Positions 1-8,718 of a stretch of DNA of 64,000 bases are shown piece by piece (the first letter of the stretch is position 1; every line of letters begins with the position of its first letter). The DNA is taken from the NCBI RefSeq assembly GCF_029201445.1, contig NZ_CP102381.1:2452206-2516205 (forward strand), given 5' to 3'. Position numbers and translations under genes: made by a program. The notes under the pieces are model-generated. The model was not told the DNA's origin. It searched no databases and saw only the letters and a list, made by a program, of their open reading frames with translations. The stretch comes from Thiomicrorhabdus lithotrophica (GTDB lineage Bacteria > Pseudomonadota > Gammaproteobacteria > Thiomicrospirales > Thiomicrospiraceae).

Positions 1-1962
1 CTACGTTACCAAGATAAAACTAAACTTACCGCCCTTGAAAATGCGTGTTTGGGTAGCGAAGTGTTGATGGAGGGTGAGATTTTCTCTCAAGCATTAACCC
101 GTGGCAGACGAAATAGCCTGCTAGTTAAAATTCAGTCACCACAGGGGGCTTTTTTAACCTTACGTTTTTTTCATTTTCATTATCGTCAAGCTCAGCAATT
201 TACTCGAGGCAAAACACTACGTGTATTTGGTGAAGTTCGCTCTGGCCCAAATGGCTTGGAGATGGTTCATCCTAGCTATGAATTTGTGAACACAGAAACG
301 CCCCCAGAATTAGAGAATACTCTAACACCCATTTACCCAACTACCGAAGGTTTAGGTCAAGTCTCCTTACTTAAGTTGGTTCAACAAGCAATGAGCTTAT
401 TAAAGCAATATCCATTAGTTGAATTACTACCTAACAATCTCTTAGATTCATTGCAGCTTCCTGACTTAAACTCAGCACTTTTTACCCTTCATCAACCTCA
501 ACCCGATGATGATTTGCTAGAAATTAAACAGTTTAGTCATCCTGCTCAACAACGCTTAATTGTAGAAGAACTCATTACCCAACAAGCTGCCCTTCAACTG
601 TTACGCCAAACCGAGCAAAAGCGTTTAGCTCCTGCTCTTCCTGCTAGCCAAATGGCCAATGCTTTATTAAAAAGCCTACCGTTTGCTCTAACCGATGCAC
701 AGCAACGAGTATTGCAAGAGATTCAACAAGACTTACTAAAGCCATACCCTATGCAACGTTTAGTACAAGGAGATGTAGGTTCAGGTAAAACCGTTATTGC
801 CGCTCTAGCAGCCATACAAGCCGCAGAAGCAGGTTATCAAGTTGCTATCATGGCTCCCACTGAAATATTGGCTGAACAACACCTTAATGCGTTTTTAGAA
901 TGGTTAGAACCTTTAGGTGTGACCGTGGCCTGGTTAAATGGTCGTATGAAAGCCGCCGAAAAACGTTTTCAACTGGCACAGATTGAATCAGGTGAAGCCA
1001 AAATTGTGATTGGTACTCACGCTTTATTTCAAGATAGCGTCACTTTCAATCGACTCGGCCTGGTGGTCATTGATGAACAGCACCGCTTTGGCGTTCATCA
1101 ACGTTTGGCCCTACATGAAAAGGGCCAAAACCAAGACCATCACCCCCATCAATTAGTTATGACCGCTACCCCTATTCCTCGAACCTTAGCCATGACCGCT
1201 TATGGCGATTTGGATTTATCCATAATCGATGAACTACCTCCAGGACGCAAACCCATTGATACCGCAGTATTAAGCAATGAAAAACGCTCATCGGTGATGG
1301 AACACCTCTATGTAAAATGCAAACAAGGCGTACAAGCCTACTGGGTTTGCCCACTCATTGAAGAATCAGAGCTACTACACGCGCAAGCAGCAGAAGTGAC
1401 AGCAACGCAATTTACCGATCATTGGCCAGACTTAAGAGTCGGTTTAATTCATGGGAGATTGAAGGGTGAGCAAAAAGCGCTGGTGATGAATGCCTTTAAA
1501 GACCATGAGCTTGATTTATTGGTTGCAACTACCGTTATTGAGGTTGGAGTCAACGTACCAAATTCAAGTCTAATGATTATTGAAAATGCTGAACGTTTAG
1601 GACTGGCTCAGCTCCATCAGTTACGTGGCCGTGTTGGGCGTGGTGATTTGCAAAGTCATTGTGTACTGCTCTACCAACCACCGCTATCCGAAACCGGTAA
1701 AGCGCGTTTAAACATTATGCGCGATACAACGGATGGTTTTAGAATAGCAGAAGAAGACTTGAAAATAAGGGGGCCTGGTGAAATTCTTGGAACCAAGCAG
1801 ACAGGTGGTTTACAATTTAGAATTGCAGACTTAAAGCGTGATAGCCATTGGATTCCAATAGCACAACACTGGGCTAAAACACTGGTCGAAAATGACACTC
1901 AAATCGTTACCGACTTGCAAGAACGCTGGGTTGGTCACAAGGTAGACTATCAACATGCTTAA
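1..1962 (+). CDS. recG: ATP-dependent DNA helicase RecG, 5'-truncated by the window edge
   Basis: RecG drives branch migration and reversal of stalled replication forks and Holliday junctions in the cytoplasm. The frame is open from base 1 (LRYQDKTKL...), matching the family stretch before the wedge/OB domain, so about 40-50 N-terminal residues lie outside the window; a TTG at 49 is not a real start. The OB-fold wedge is followed by a superfamily 2 helicase core: Walker A GDVGSGKT near base 770, DEQHRFG (the family's DExH box) near 1070, TATPIPRT near 1165, ATTVIEVGVNVPN near 1530 and QLRGRVGRG near 1620. The C-terminal GEILGTKQTG segment is the RecG-specific TRG region. It ends 45 bp before ubiC on the same strand. 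Confidence 0.97.
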   Translation, partial: LRYQDKTKLTALENACLGSEVLMEGEIFSQALTRGRRNSLLVKIQSPQGAFLTLRFFHFHYRQAQQFTRGKTLRVFGEVRSGPNGLEMVHPSYEFVNTETPPELENTLTPIYPTTEGLGQVSLLKLVQQAMSLLKQYPLVELLPNNLLDSLQLPDLNSALFTLHQPQPDDDLLEIKQFSHPAQQRLIVEELITQQAALQLLRQTEQKRLAPALPASQMANALLKSLPFALTDAQQRVLQEIQQDLLKPYPMQRLVQGDVGSGKTVIAALAAIQAAEAGYQVAIMAPTEILAEQHLNAFLEWLEPLGVTVAWLNGRMKAAEKRFQLAQIESGEAKIVIGTHALFQDSVTFNRLGLVVIDEQHRFGVHQRLALHEKGQNQDHHPHQLVMTATPIPRTLAMTAYGDLDLSIIDELPPGRKPIDTAVLSNEKRSSVMEHLYVKCKQGVQAYWVCPLIEESELLHAQAAEVTATQFTDHWPDLRVGLIHGRLKGEQKALVMNAFKDHELDLLVATTVIEVGVNVPNSSLMIIENAERLGLAQLHQLRGRVGRGDLQSHCVLLYQPPLSETGKARLNIMRDTTDGFRIAEEDLKIRGPGEILGTKQTGGLQFRIADLKRDSHWIPIAQHWAKTLVENDTQIVTDLQERWVGHKVDYQHA

Positions 1963-2007
1963 CCACATACATTTTCAGTTTAATTTAATGGCAAACTAAG
2001 GCAAACC

Positions 2008-2616
2008 ATGTCCCCACTAGACAGACTTTCTAAAATTAAAGCCTTAATGCAAGAGAAACAAAAAGCGAAAAGTTCAGTTAGACCGCAGTTTTGGAAGCCA
2101 TCAGGGTTGCTGTCTCGAATATCACCATCGACTAAAATCCAGGCCTGGCTAACAACTCCAAGCTCTTTAACCGCTAAACTAAAGGGACTTTGCCCAGACT
2201 TACAAGTGGTTATTTTGTCTGAAGCGTTAGAGGTTCCCTTATTGAATGAATCTCAAAAATTGGGAATCAACCGTGATGAAGAGGCCTGGGTGCGTTGCGT
2301 GTTACTGCGCTGCCAAGATAACAACTGGGTCTATGCTCGAACCGTGATTCCAAACCTAACAACCAGCAATCCTTGGCACCACCTTCAAAGCTTAGGCAAT
2401 AAACCCTTGGGTGAGGTCTTATTTGAATTGCCTAGTATTCAGCGATCCCCTTTTGAGTTTTCAAAAGACCCATTAAGCTATTGGCCACATTTACTTGAAA
2501 ACTTATCCGATGACAGTGCCGCAAAAAAGCCCGGATTTGCTAGAAGGTCTATCTTTAAACAAGAAAATGCACCATTACTCCTTACTGAAGTATTCTTACC
2601 AGGCCTGGTAACTTAA
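2008..2616 (+). CDS. ubiC: Chorismate pyruvate-lyase (UbiC)
   Basis: Predicted to convert chorismate to 4-hydroxybenzoate plus pyruvate, the first committed step of ubiquinone synthesis in the cytoplasm; ubiA, the next enzyme, lies 5 kb away at 7555-8412. The 202-residue length fits the family with a modest N-terminal extension of about 40 residues. Family landmarks are WLTTPSSLT, the substrate-binding arginine in WVYARTVIP, the LGNKPLGEVLF strand and the C-terminal catalytic glutamate in LLTEVFLP. The last codons (LPGLVT) are written by a perfect copy of the window's 16-bp palindrome at 2596-2611, so the repeat has been accommodated inside the gene end. Confidence 0.92.
   Translation: MSPLDRLSKIKALMQEKQKAKSSVRPQFWKPSGLLSRISPSTKIQAWLTTPSSLTAKLKGLCPDLQVVILSEALEVPLLNESQKLGINRDEEAWVRCVLLRCQDNNWVYARTVIPNLTTSNPWHHLQSLGNKPLGEVLFELPSIQRSPFEFSKDPLSYWPHLLENLSDDSAAKKPGFARRSIFKQENAPLLLTEVFLPGLVT
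2596..2611. repeat. Palindromic repeat copy 1 (core ACCAGGCCTGGT)
   Basis: TTACCAGGCCTGGTAA is a perfect 16-bp palindrome followed by CTT. It overlaps the last sense codons of ubiC and is read there as Leu-Pro-Gly-Leu-Val. It is one of seven exact core copies in the window. Confidence 0.85.
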
Positions 2617-2625
2617 TTTAAGTAC

Positions 2626-2655
2626 AAAAAAGGCCGTAAAAACAGCCTTTATCTA
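2626..2655 (-). terminator. Rho-independent terminator of the rhodanese gene
   Basis: Read on the minus strand, a six-base stem AAAGGC/GCCTTT with an A/T-rich loop is followed by a run of seven T. It sits about 30 bp beyond the stop of the minus-strand rhodanese gene at 2682 and may also terminate ubiC from the other side, though the T-run favours the minus strand. Confidence 0.7.
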
Positions 2656-2681
2656 GAATAAGCTTGGATTTAATGGCAAAC

Positions 2682-3287
2682 TTAAAACTCACCTTCAACG
2701 GTGGTAAACCCTAACGCTTCCCAATCTAACATGCCACCACGGTAGTAATAGATTTTATCCGCTGGAAAACCATCACGAACCATCGCTTTCATTGCAATAG
2801 GTGATTGCGGGCATACTGGGCCATTACAAAAAGCATAAACTTTCTTAGCGTTTGTGCAGTTCCAAGCACCTGATGTTTTTTCGCAACCTAATTCATTTAA
2901 ACGCAACGCAACTTCAGTGTAAGGAATGTTAATCGCAGTTGGAATGGTACCTTCTACAAAGTGATCCTGTTGACGCATATCAATCAACATAGAATCTTTA
3001 TCGTTTAAACTGGCCAAAACTTCTAATTCCGTTACTGGGTGAGAACCAGCAACAGGAATCAAAGGCTGTAACCAACCTTTGTTTTTAGCACACGAAGTCA
3101 TGGTTCGCTGGATTGTGACTGCTTTATCACCGGTTCCGACCTTAACAGCCATCACTTTATCATCTTCACTAACAATTCTTAGGTACTCTGGCTGGCCATC
3201 TTTAGACACTTTAGCCGGCTCTGCAAATGCCGAAAAGGTAGATAGAGCCACAAAAAATAAAACACTTAAACGAACGAACGGTTTCAT
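2682..3287 (-). CDS. Periplasmic rhodanese-domain protein
   Basis: A 201-residue exported protein with a single rhodanese domain, likely a periplasmic sulfurtransferase or a rhodanese-fold sensor. Residues 1-22 form a signal peptide (KPFVRLSVLFFVALSTFSAFA, cleavage before EPAK). The rhodanese domain spans about residues 80-198: DMRQQDHFVEGTIPTAINIP is the CH2A-like segment and FCNGPVCPQS the active-site loop, with the first Cys in the catalytic position and a second Cys four residues later. GGMLDWEALGF is the usual C-terminal signature. The N-terminal 80 residues are not assigned. It is monocistronic, with its own terminator downstream. Substrate unknown; in a sulfur-oxidiser a role in sulfur transfer is plausible but only inferred. 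Confidence 0.85.
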   Translation of the reverse strand: MKPFVRLSVLFFVALSTFSAFAEPAKVSKDGQPEYLRIVSEDDKVMAVKVGTGDKAVTIQRTMTSCAKNKGWLQPLIPVAGSHPVTELEVLASLNDKDSMLIDMRQQDHFVEGTIPTAINIPYTEVALRLNELGCEKTSGAWNCTNAKKVYAFCNGPVCPQSPIAMKAMVRDGFPADKIYYYRGGMLDWEALGFTTVEGEF

Positions 3288-3379
3288 AAATTTATTCCAT
3301 TAAATTAAAAAAATGCATTTTATCGATTAGGTAGTCACTACCCCATCAATATTTCTTATTGATTAGCTCTAATAATGAC

Positions 3380-4420
3380 TTATCTTAATTGATAAAAATG
3401 CATTTCTAGCATCAAACGCAAGCTATAAACAGGCTCACTAAAATTGTTACTTTCATACCAACTCGCCCTCGGTTCAAGTTCTGCAAATAACCAATCCTTA
3501 TAAACCCTTTCACGCCAATTCATTCCGAGTGAGACCGATTCAAATAGAGTATCTTGATTATCAATATTCCAATTACCCTCTACAAAATACGCTCTGGCTC
3601 TAAATGAATTAATTTTTTCAAACAAAATGGCTTTTTGATTAATCAACACCTCTTCATCATCTCGCCACCAAGTTCCAGATGTTTGACTTCTAGCCAACCA
3701 CTTTGGATCCAATTGATAATCAAAAACCTGTCGACCTTCCCATGCCAAACCCCGATCTCTTTCTAAGTAGATGTTCTGTGTTGTTCGACTCTGAAGTGCT
3801 TTAGTTAATTCTTTTTTATAACGCACTTTATATTGAATATAAGGGTTTGGCTCAATATAGTTAATAAACTTTAAACCAATATCTATGTGACTAAAAGTGT
3901 TTTTTGACGCGTTAAATAAGTAACGGCCAGCAAGGGTATTTTGACTGTCTTCAGTAACCGTTTTTTGTGATGTATTACTCAAACTTTCGGAGTTAGTGAC
4001 GCTATTCACATTTTGCTCTTCATCCCCTTCAAAAGAGGAGACTAAGATTTTCCAACGATGATTGGTTTTAGGAAGATCTATTAAGGCACGGAAGTTAAGG
4101 CTACTGACTGTTTCACCATTGTCGTAAAACGTAAAAGGCGTATAAACAATTAACCGACTGCCTTTTTGAACAACTTCCGAAGATTCATCGCCAAAAAAAT
4201 TATCTATACCTTCCCCAACGCTATGAACATAGCCACCGATATACGCATGTGCATCTGATAATTCCGATAGATATCCCTGAATACGTTCGTTTTGGACTTG
4301 CTCTAACACAGGTTTTTCTGTTTCGGGTGCCGAAGTCTGCAACGTACTCTCATCTGCATAACATGCAGATGAGAATAATGCACTCACAATCAATAAAGCT
4401 TTTATAATGGGCTTTTGCAT
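3380..4420 (-). CDS. Exported protein of unknown function, probable outer-membrane beta-barrel
   Basis: I do not recognise a named family. The 346-residue protein begins with a signal peptide (residues 1-22, KPIIKALLIVSALFSSACYA). The SSAC stretch resembles a lipobox but lacks the usual leucine at -3, so ordinary signal peptidase cleavage after CYA is more likely. The mature part alternates short hydrophobic and polar stretches with many Tyr, Trp and Phe residues (for example LIVYTPFTFYD, PYIQYKVRYKKEL, LAWEGRQVFDYQL) and ends in FYQLR, as expected for an outer-membrane barrel. It is divergent from the gene at 4454 with only 33 bp between them, so the promoters must overlap. Confidence 0.7.
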   Translation of the reverse strand: MQKPIIKALLIVSALFSSACYADESTLQTSAPETEKPVLEQVQNERIQGYLSELSDAHAYIGGYVHSVGEGIDNFFGDESSEVVQKGSRLIVYTPFTFYDNGETVSSLNFRALIDLPKTNHRWKILVSSFEGDEEQNVNSVTNSESLSNTSQKTVTEDSQNTLAGRYLFNASKNTFSHIDIGLKFINYIEPNPYIQYKVRYKKELTKALQSRTTQNIYLERDRGLAWEGRQVFDYQLDPKWLARSQTSGTWWRDDEEVLINQKAILFEKINSFRARAYFVEGNWNIDNQDTLFESVSLGMNWRERVYKDWLFAELEPRASWYESNNFSEPVYSLRLMLEMHFYQLR

Positions 4421-4453
4421 ATGATGTCTTTTTAAAAAATACTGAATCTATTT

Positions 4454-4960
4454 ATGAGCGATAAAATTAATCAAATTCAAGCTTCTTACCATCCCTCAGA
4501 AGACAGAATACTCCTAAAAATAAAAACTCTCAACGAGCAAGTTTATCTGGCTTGGATTACACGCCGTTTTATGCAGCTGTTAATACCAGTATTACACGGC
4601 CAGCACCCTACTAGTAGAAAATCACTGTTTGATGATAAAAAGTCACAGTTACAACAACTAGATACAGAGAAAACGCAGTTAGTGGGTGATTATGAGAGCG
4701 AATATAAAGTACCAGAAAGCCCAGATTATCCATTAGGTGAGGCACCAATCTTATTAGCAAAAATCACCTTTAAAGACATTTATAGTGATAAGGCGCAGTT
4801 AGTATTTGAACCCGAGAAAGGTCAAGGTATCATTCTGCCGTTTCATGCAGATTTATTAGGACCACTGATAAAGATATTTTCGCAGGCGCTACATTCTGCT
4901 GACTGGGCCCTGGATTTAGATCCAATCTTAGAAGTGCCTCAAGAAACTCGACTGCAATAA
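4454..4960 (+). CDS. Conserved hypothetical protein, 168 aa
   Basis: I recognise no characterised domain. The protein is soluble and acidic, with no signal peptide or membrane segment. It has a central low-complexity KKSQLQQLDTEKTQ stretch and an alternating beta-like C-terminal half (APILLAKITFKDIYSDKAQLVFEP, GQGIILPFHADLLGPLI). The start at 4454 is the first ATG after the divergent promoter region. It faces away from the exported protein at 3380-4420 and is followed at once by a bidirectional hairpin. The clean frame and flanking signals support a real gene; the function is unknown. Confidence 0.7.
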   Translation: MSDKINQIQASYHPSEDRILLKIKTLNEQVYLAWITRRFMQLLIPVLHGQHPTSRKSLFDDKKSQLQQLDTEKTQLVGDYESEYKVPESPDYPLGEAPILLAKITFKDIYSDKAQLVFEPEKGQGIILPFHADLLGPLIKIFSQALHSADWALDLDPILEVPQETRLQ

Positions 4961-4990
4961 CTTAAAAAAACCAATCAGGCCTGGTTGGTT
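4961..4990 (-). terminator. Bidirectional terminator built on the AGGCCT palindrome
   Basis: A near-perfect inverted repeat, AACCAATCAGGCCTGGTTGG plus TT, lies at 4969-4990. On the minus strand it is followed by a T-run, which suits termination of the RAYT gene ending at 5001. It also ends the plus-strand gene at 4960. Its centre is a variant of the iterated palindrome, so at least one copy of that repeat doubles as a terminator stem. Confidence 0.7.
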
Positions 4991-5000
4991 CTCTAAAAGT

Positions 5001-5702
5001 CTACTTTGCCTTACGCCAACCCGTCGGTCTTCCAGGCTTTTTCGATGTCACCCTTCTACCTGTAAGCAACTCAATCTGAGCTTTAAACTGATCATTACCT
5101 AAAGCCATACCCTTCAAAGTCGCTTGCTCAATCTCCTCAATCAACTTTACGCCCAAAACATGGCCTGTAAACAAATCACGATAAGCACTTTGGCGACGTT
5201 TCTCATCCTCACCTAATGCCAAATACAAAAGATGTGGAGTACCTAATTTTGACTGCTTGCCCAATGCATTCATTTGATAGCTAGACCAAGCATACTCAGA
5301 AGGCTCTTGAACCATATCCGCTGTCACGGGGTTCATTTCGATATAGCGATGCAAATCCAATAAATAACTATCTTCCTGAACCAAACAAGACTTATAACGT
5401 CCTTCCCACAAAGTACCTGATCTTTTATAAGTAAAATTAAAGTAACGAACATAATGCCTGCCAACCGCCTGCATCATCTGGCTGATAGCCCCCTGCTTGC
5501 TAGGGGTGCACAATAAATGAATATGATTTGTCATCAAACACCAAGCATGAATATCCACCCCATACCTTTGAGAATACTCAATTAACCAACCCAAATATGC
5601 AACAAAATCCGCTTCATCAGCAAACACCACCTGGTGATTATTACCACGCTGATAAACATGTACAGGCACCCCAACCGGGGCAACACGAGCCAAACGAGCC
5701 AT
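5001..5702 (-). CDS. REP-associated tyrosine transposase (RAYT, Y1 family)
   Basis: A 233-residue single-strand HUH-type transposase of the IS200/REP-associated group. RAYTs nick and rejoin DNA at REP-like hairpins and are usually domesticated, single-copy genes. Visible motifs are the N-terminal HVYQRGNNHQ strand, the metal-binding HUH signature in MTNHIHLL (about residues 57-64), the catalytic-tyrosine helix GRHYVRYFN (about 83-91), and the family segment LWEGRYKSCLV followed by YIEMNPV. The basic C-terminus (KKPGRPTGWRKAK) probably contacts DNA. A 19-bp inverted repeat starts 22 bp upstream of its start codon and is the likely cognate substrate. Nothing looks broken. Confidence 0.9.
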   Translation of the reverse strand: MARLARVAPVGVPVHVYQRGNNHQVVFADEADFVAYLGWLIEYSQRYGVDIHAWCLMTNHIHLLCTPSKQGAISQMMQAVGRHYVRYFNFTYKRSGTLWEGRYKSCLVQEDSYLLDLHRYIEMNPVTADMVQEPSEYAWSSYQMNALGKQSKLGTPHLLYLALGEDEKRRQSAYRDLFTGHVLGVKLIEEIEQATLKGMALGNDQFKAQIELLTGRRVTSKKPGRPTGWRKAK

Positions 5703-5724
5703 AAAACCTCCTAAAAACCCACTT

Positions 5725-5808
5725 TAATTGGGGTCAGAGTAAAGTTATTTTTAATTTCATTATATATATCATAAAGTTATAGATTTAATTTTACTCTGAC
5801 CCCAATTA
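5725..5808. repeat. REP-like inverted repeat next to the RAYT gene
   Basis: TAATTGGGGTCAGAGTAAA at 5725-5743 is repeated as its exact reverse complement at 5790-5808, with a 46-bp A/T-rich spacer. Repeats with a GGGGTCAGAGTAAA core next to RAYT genes are familiar from other gammaproteobacteria (from memory). The pair is probably a BIME-like substrate or remnant of RAYT activity and also covers the RAYT promoter region. Confidence 0.8.
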
Positions 5809-5868
5809 TTCATTTTTAACATTAATAGGATTTGACATAGTAGTCTCCTTTAATTGGTGGACGGGGGA

Positions 5869-6276
5869 TTATCCTTTGTTAAATGGGTAATAGTTTTTTA
5901 ATCCATAAGCCTTGTACCTAATCCATGGAATTATTAAAAATATCAAAATAAAAAGCGGACTTATTTCCTTGCCTGACCTTGATTGCAAATATGACATCTC
6001 TGTTTTAGCTGACGATATTTCTTTATTTTTTACAGTAAAATTAACCAAGTCATATTTCATCCTAGATTTATTATGTAGGTAACCAACTAAAACCTTTTCT
6101 GAGCGATAAGTTTTTAGGTTTTCGTAGTTAAGTAATTCATAACGATAATGAATGCTTATCACTTCTTTATCACTAGTTTGTATCAATAATTTGGACCTAG
6201 AGCCAAACCTTCCTTTTGAATACGGGGTTACATTTAACAACCTGCCTTCAACAATGCTGTAATTGTTATTTTGCAA
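5869..6276 (-). CDS. Hypothetical protein with a C-terminal membrane helix
   Basis: Unrecognised. About 135 residues: a polar, possibly beta-rich N-terminal domain (VEGRLLNVTPYSKGRFGSRS, KEVISIHYRYELLNY), then one membrane helix near residues 108-120 (SPLFILIFLIIPWI) and a short basic tail. The start is unsure: the first in-frame candidate is a TTG at 6276 without a clear ribosome binding site. It follows the small membrane protein at 6312-6503 on the same strand and probably shares its transcript. Both are A/T-rich compared with the housekeeping genes, consistent with acquired DNA. Confidence 0.5.
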   Translation of the reverse strand: MQNNNYSIVEGRLLNVTPYSKGRFGSRSKLLIQTSDKEVISIHYRYELLNYENLKTYRSEKVLVGYLHNKSRMKYDLVNFTVKNKEISSAKTEMSYLQSRSGKEISPLFILIFLIIPWIRYKAYGLKNYYPFNKG

Positions 6277-6311
6277 AATTGATATGCGATTTTGCAGATC
6301 TAGTTCAGATG

Positions 6312-6503
6312 CTAATTTTCTTTTTTATAGCTGTCAAATGTATACATAGGTAATGCATAGATTTTCGTACAAAATCTAATTTGTTTAAATATTCCAGTAC
6401 TATATAGACTCAGTTGTTTCAGCCACCTTCCTATACCAAGCTTATGTTGATATACGAAAAACAAGTATATGGGTATAAAAACAAAATAAATGTAGAAACT
6501 CAT
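6312..6503 (-). CDS. Small hydrophobic hypothetical protein
   Basis: About 63 residues if translation begins at the ATG at 6503, which sits 9 bp after a GGAG ribosome-binding sequence; a TTG further upstream overlaps that site and is less likely. The N-terminus is one membrane helix (SFYIYFVFIPIYLFFVY), followed by a basic tail. No family recognised. It precedes the gene at 5869-6276 in the same orientation. Confidence 0.45.
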   Translation of the reverse strand: MSFYIYFVFIPIYLFFVYQHKLGIGRWLKQLSLYSTGIFKQIRFCTKIYALPMYTFDSYKKEN

Positions 6504-6532
6504 GTTCATATTCTCCAAATATTATTTAGAAG

Positions 6533-7441
6533 TTAACGCTCTCTAATACTTTCATTCTGATATCGCAATAAAGGCGTTAGCAGATATTCAATAATACGTC
6601 TCGTGCCCGTTTTAATTTCTGCGGTCACTTGCATGCCTGCGCTAAGTTGTACTTGTTGGTTATCGACATAGACATTGTTTTTTTCTATGGCTAAACGCAT
6701 GGCGTACACTAGGCCTAAATCTTTATTTTCAACGGCATCTCTTGATATATTTGTGATTTTGGCATCAATTACCCCGTATTTTGTGAAGTTAAAGGTGTCG
6801 ATTTTGACTTCGGCGTTTTGGCCTTCATGCACAAAACCAATGTCTTTATTTAAGAGCATGGCTTCGACTTCTAGCTGTTGGTTTTTAGACGCTATAACCA
6901 TAAGTTCTTGGGCGGGTGTGACCACACCACCAATAGTATTGGTAGCGAGTTGTTGCACGGTGCCGTCTATTGGGGCTTTGATTTGATAAAGCGCGAGACG
7001 TTGTTGAGCTTTGATGTGTTCTTGCTCTAAATTCTCAATTTGTTTATTGGCATCCACCAACTGCTGTAACAGGGCTTGTTTGGTTTGGCTTTGTAGAGAC
7101 GCTTGTTGGGATTGAACTTGTTTTAACTGGGCTTTGATACTGTCAATTCTTAAAGTTTCTATATTGAGGTCTTGGGTTTGTTCAATATGTGCTTGCTTCA
7201 CTTGCAGAAGTTGATCTTCTGAGATTAGAGAACGTTTATAGAGCTTTTCATTTGAGTCTAGGCGTTTTTGGGTAATCGGTAGTACTCGGCGTAGCTTGGT
7301 TTGGGAGGCTTTGGCGGATATAAAAGTTTCATCTTTTCCCTTTTGAATCATTTTACCTTTGGCCTCAATGCACATTTGCGTTAACGAATGCCAAGATGAG
7401 TGAAGTAGCGAAATAAGTAACATGAACTCATCATAGTGCAA
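6533..7441 (-). pseudogene. Decayed HlyD-family membrane fusion protein remnant
   Basis: About 300 codons resemble the C-terminal two thirds of a type I secretion periplasmic adaptor: a long Gln/Leu-rich coiled coil (about residues 60-145, LQSQTKQALLQQLVDANKQI), the returning lipoyl half (IKAPIDGTVQQLATNTIGGVV, about 153-173) and the beta-barrel region ending in AGMQVTAEIKTGTRRIIEYLLTPLLRY, a typical HlyD terminus. The N-terminal membrane anchor and first lipoyl half are missing. A short stretch like the usual start (IEAKGKMIQKGKDE) joins directly to the coiled coil, which points to an internal deletion. The only starts are TTG at 7441 or ATG at 7423. No ABC or outer-membrane partner is nearby, so it is most likely nonfunctional. 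Confidence 0.65.
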
Positions 7442-7554
7442 AACACAATAATAAATAAATAGTCTTAGTCGATAGAAGGGTGTTATTGAGTTATATCGTT
7501 TAACAAGAGATTACCAAGCTCGCAAAGAAGTTTGGAGGCCTGGTAGCTTTCTTA

Positions 7555-8412
7555 TTAAACCTGTATTGCTAAGTCAAAGGCGATACTGACTAAAACAATC
7601 AAGCCTATCCAATGATTTTGAATGAACACTTTAAAGGCTAAAGCATCGTCTTTTCTATTTAATCGCATTAAATCATAAAGAAACCAGGTGGCTACTATGA
7701 CCAGACCTGTGTAGTAGATAGAACCCAGGCTAAACAAACTGCCAATCCAGATGAGCAATCCAATCATGATAATTTGAAAGAGGCCAATGATTGGAACCAG
7801 TTTGTCTGCAAATAAAATGGCTGTCGATTTTACGCCAATTTTTAAATCGTCTTTCATGTCACCCACCGCATAAGCGGTGTCATAAATAAGAGACCAAATC
7901 ATAGTTGCTACGAAGATTGGCCAAACCTGCCAAGGAACCTCATTTTGTACCGCAGAAAATGCCATAGGTATGGCCCAGGCAAACGCTGCGCCCAGAAAAG
8001 CTTGCGGCCAGTAGGTATGTCTTTTCATAAATGGGTATAGGGTGGCTAACAGCACAGCACCTAAAGAGAGTATGACGGTTAGGGTATTTAAGGTGAGCAC
8101 GAGTAAAAAAGCAATAAAGCATAATAGGCTAAAAAAGACTAACGCCTCTTTTGCTGAAATTTCACCTGTGGCTAGTGGTCTATTACAGGTTCGCTCAACA
8201 TGGCCATCAAAGTGTCTATCGGCATAATCATTAATAACACAGCCTGCTGAACGCATTAATACGGCACCAAAAATAAAGACAAAAAGATGGTATAGAGAAG
8301 GCATGCCATCAGAGGCCAACCAAAGGGCCCAAAGAGCTGGCCAAAGAACCAAATAGATACCCACAGGACGGTCTAAACGGGTTAAAGAGATATAGGAACG
8401 AAGTTTACTCAT
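7555..8412 (-). CDS. ubiA: 4-hydroxybenzoate octaprenyltransferase (UbiA)
   Basis: An integral membrane prenyltransferase that attaches the polyprenyl tail to 4-hydroxybenzoate, the step after UbiC (2008-2616) in ubiquinone synthesis. The 285-residue length is normal. The first Asp-rich motif, NDYADRHFDGHVERTCNRPL (about residues 61-80), and the second, YDTAYAVGDMKDDLKIG (about 177-193), both bind Mg-diphosphate. Eight or nine hydrophobic helices are evident. The start is the ATG of MSKLRSYISLTRLDRPVG, which matches the family N-terminus. It lies downstream of glmU and the 84-residue gene on the same strand, 38 bp after the latter. Confidence 0.95.
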   Translation of the reverse strand: MSKLRSYISLTRLDRPVGIYLVLWPALWALWLASDGMPSLYHLFVFIFGAVLMRSAGCVINDYADRHFDGHVERTCNRPLATGEISAKEALVFFSLLCFIAFLLVLTLNTLTVILSLGAVLLATLYPFMKRHTYWPQAFLGAAFAWAIPMAFSAVQNEVPWQVWPIFVATMIWSLIYDTAYAVGDMKDDLKIGVKSTAILFADKLVPIIGLFQIIMIGLLIWIGSLFSLGSIYYTGLVIVATWFLYDLMRLNRKDDALAFKVFIQNHWIGLIVLVSIAFDLAIQV

Positions 8413-8450
8413 AAGTCATTGTCAGGCGATTTAAAGCAATGAATTAATCA

Positions 8451-8705
8451 TTAGATTAGATTATCTATCATTGTGTTAATCTCATCATATACTGCGGGTG
8501 AGATCTCTAAATTAGCTTGTACCTTGCCTTGACGGTCAGAATAATGCAGTAACACTTTGTTATCGTCTTTGGCCCAAGCAATCACATAACCGTAAGCCAA
8601 TAATTCGGTTTGCCCGACATCTTGGTGAGTAATCTGCCAGGCCTGGTCAGCCATCGCTTTTTTGAATGCTTCGCAAAGTTTTCCGGCTATCTCACGATAT
8701 TTCAT
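8451..8705 (-). CDS. Conserved small hypothetical protein, 84 aa
   Basis: Unrecognised soluble protein. I place the start at the ATG at 8705 (MKYREIAGKL...), 13 bp after the glmU stop, rather than at an upstream ATG that would overlap glmU by 32 bp. The protein has an N-terminal helix and a beta-strand core (ELLAYGYVIAWAKDDNKVLLHYSD). The codons for DQAW at about residues 20-23 are formed by an AGGCCTGG near-copy of the iterated palindrome. It is probably cotranscribed with glmU and ubiA. Confidence 0.65.
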   Translation of the reverse strand: MKYREIAGKLCEAFKKAMADQAWQITHQDVGQTELLAYGYVIAWAKDDNKVLLHYSDRQGKVQANLEISPAVYDEINTMIDNLI

Positions 8706-8718
8706 AGTATTGCTTGCT

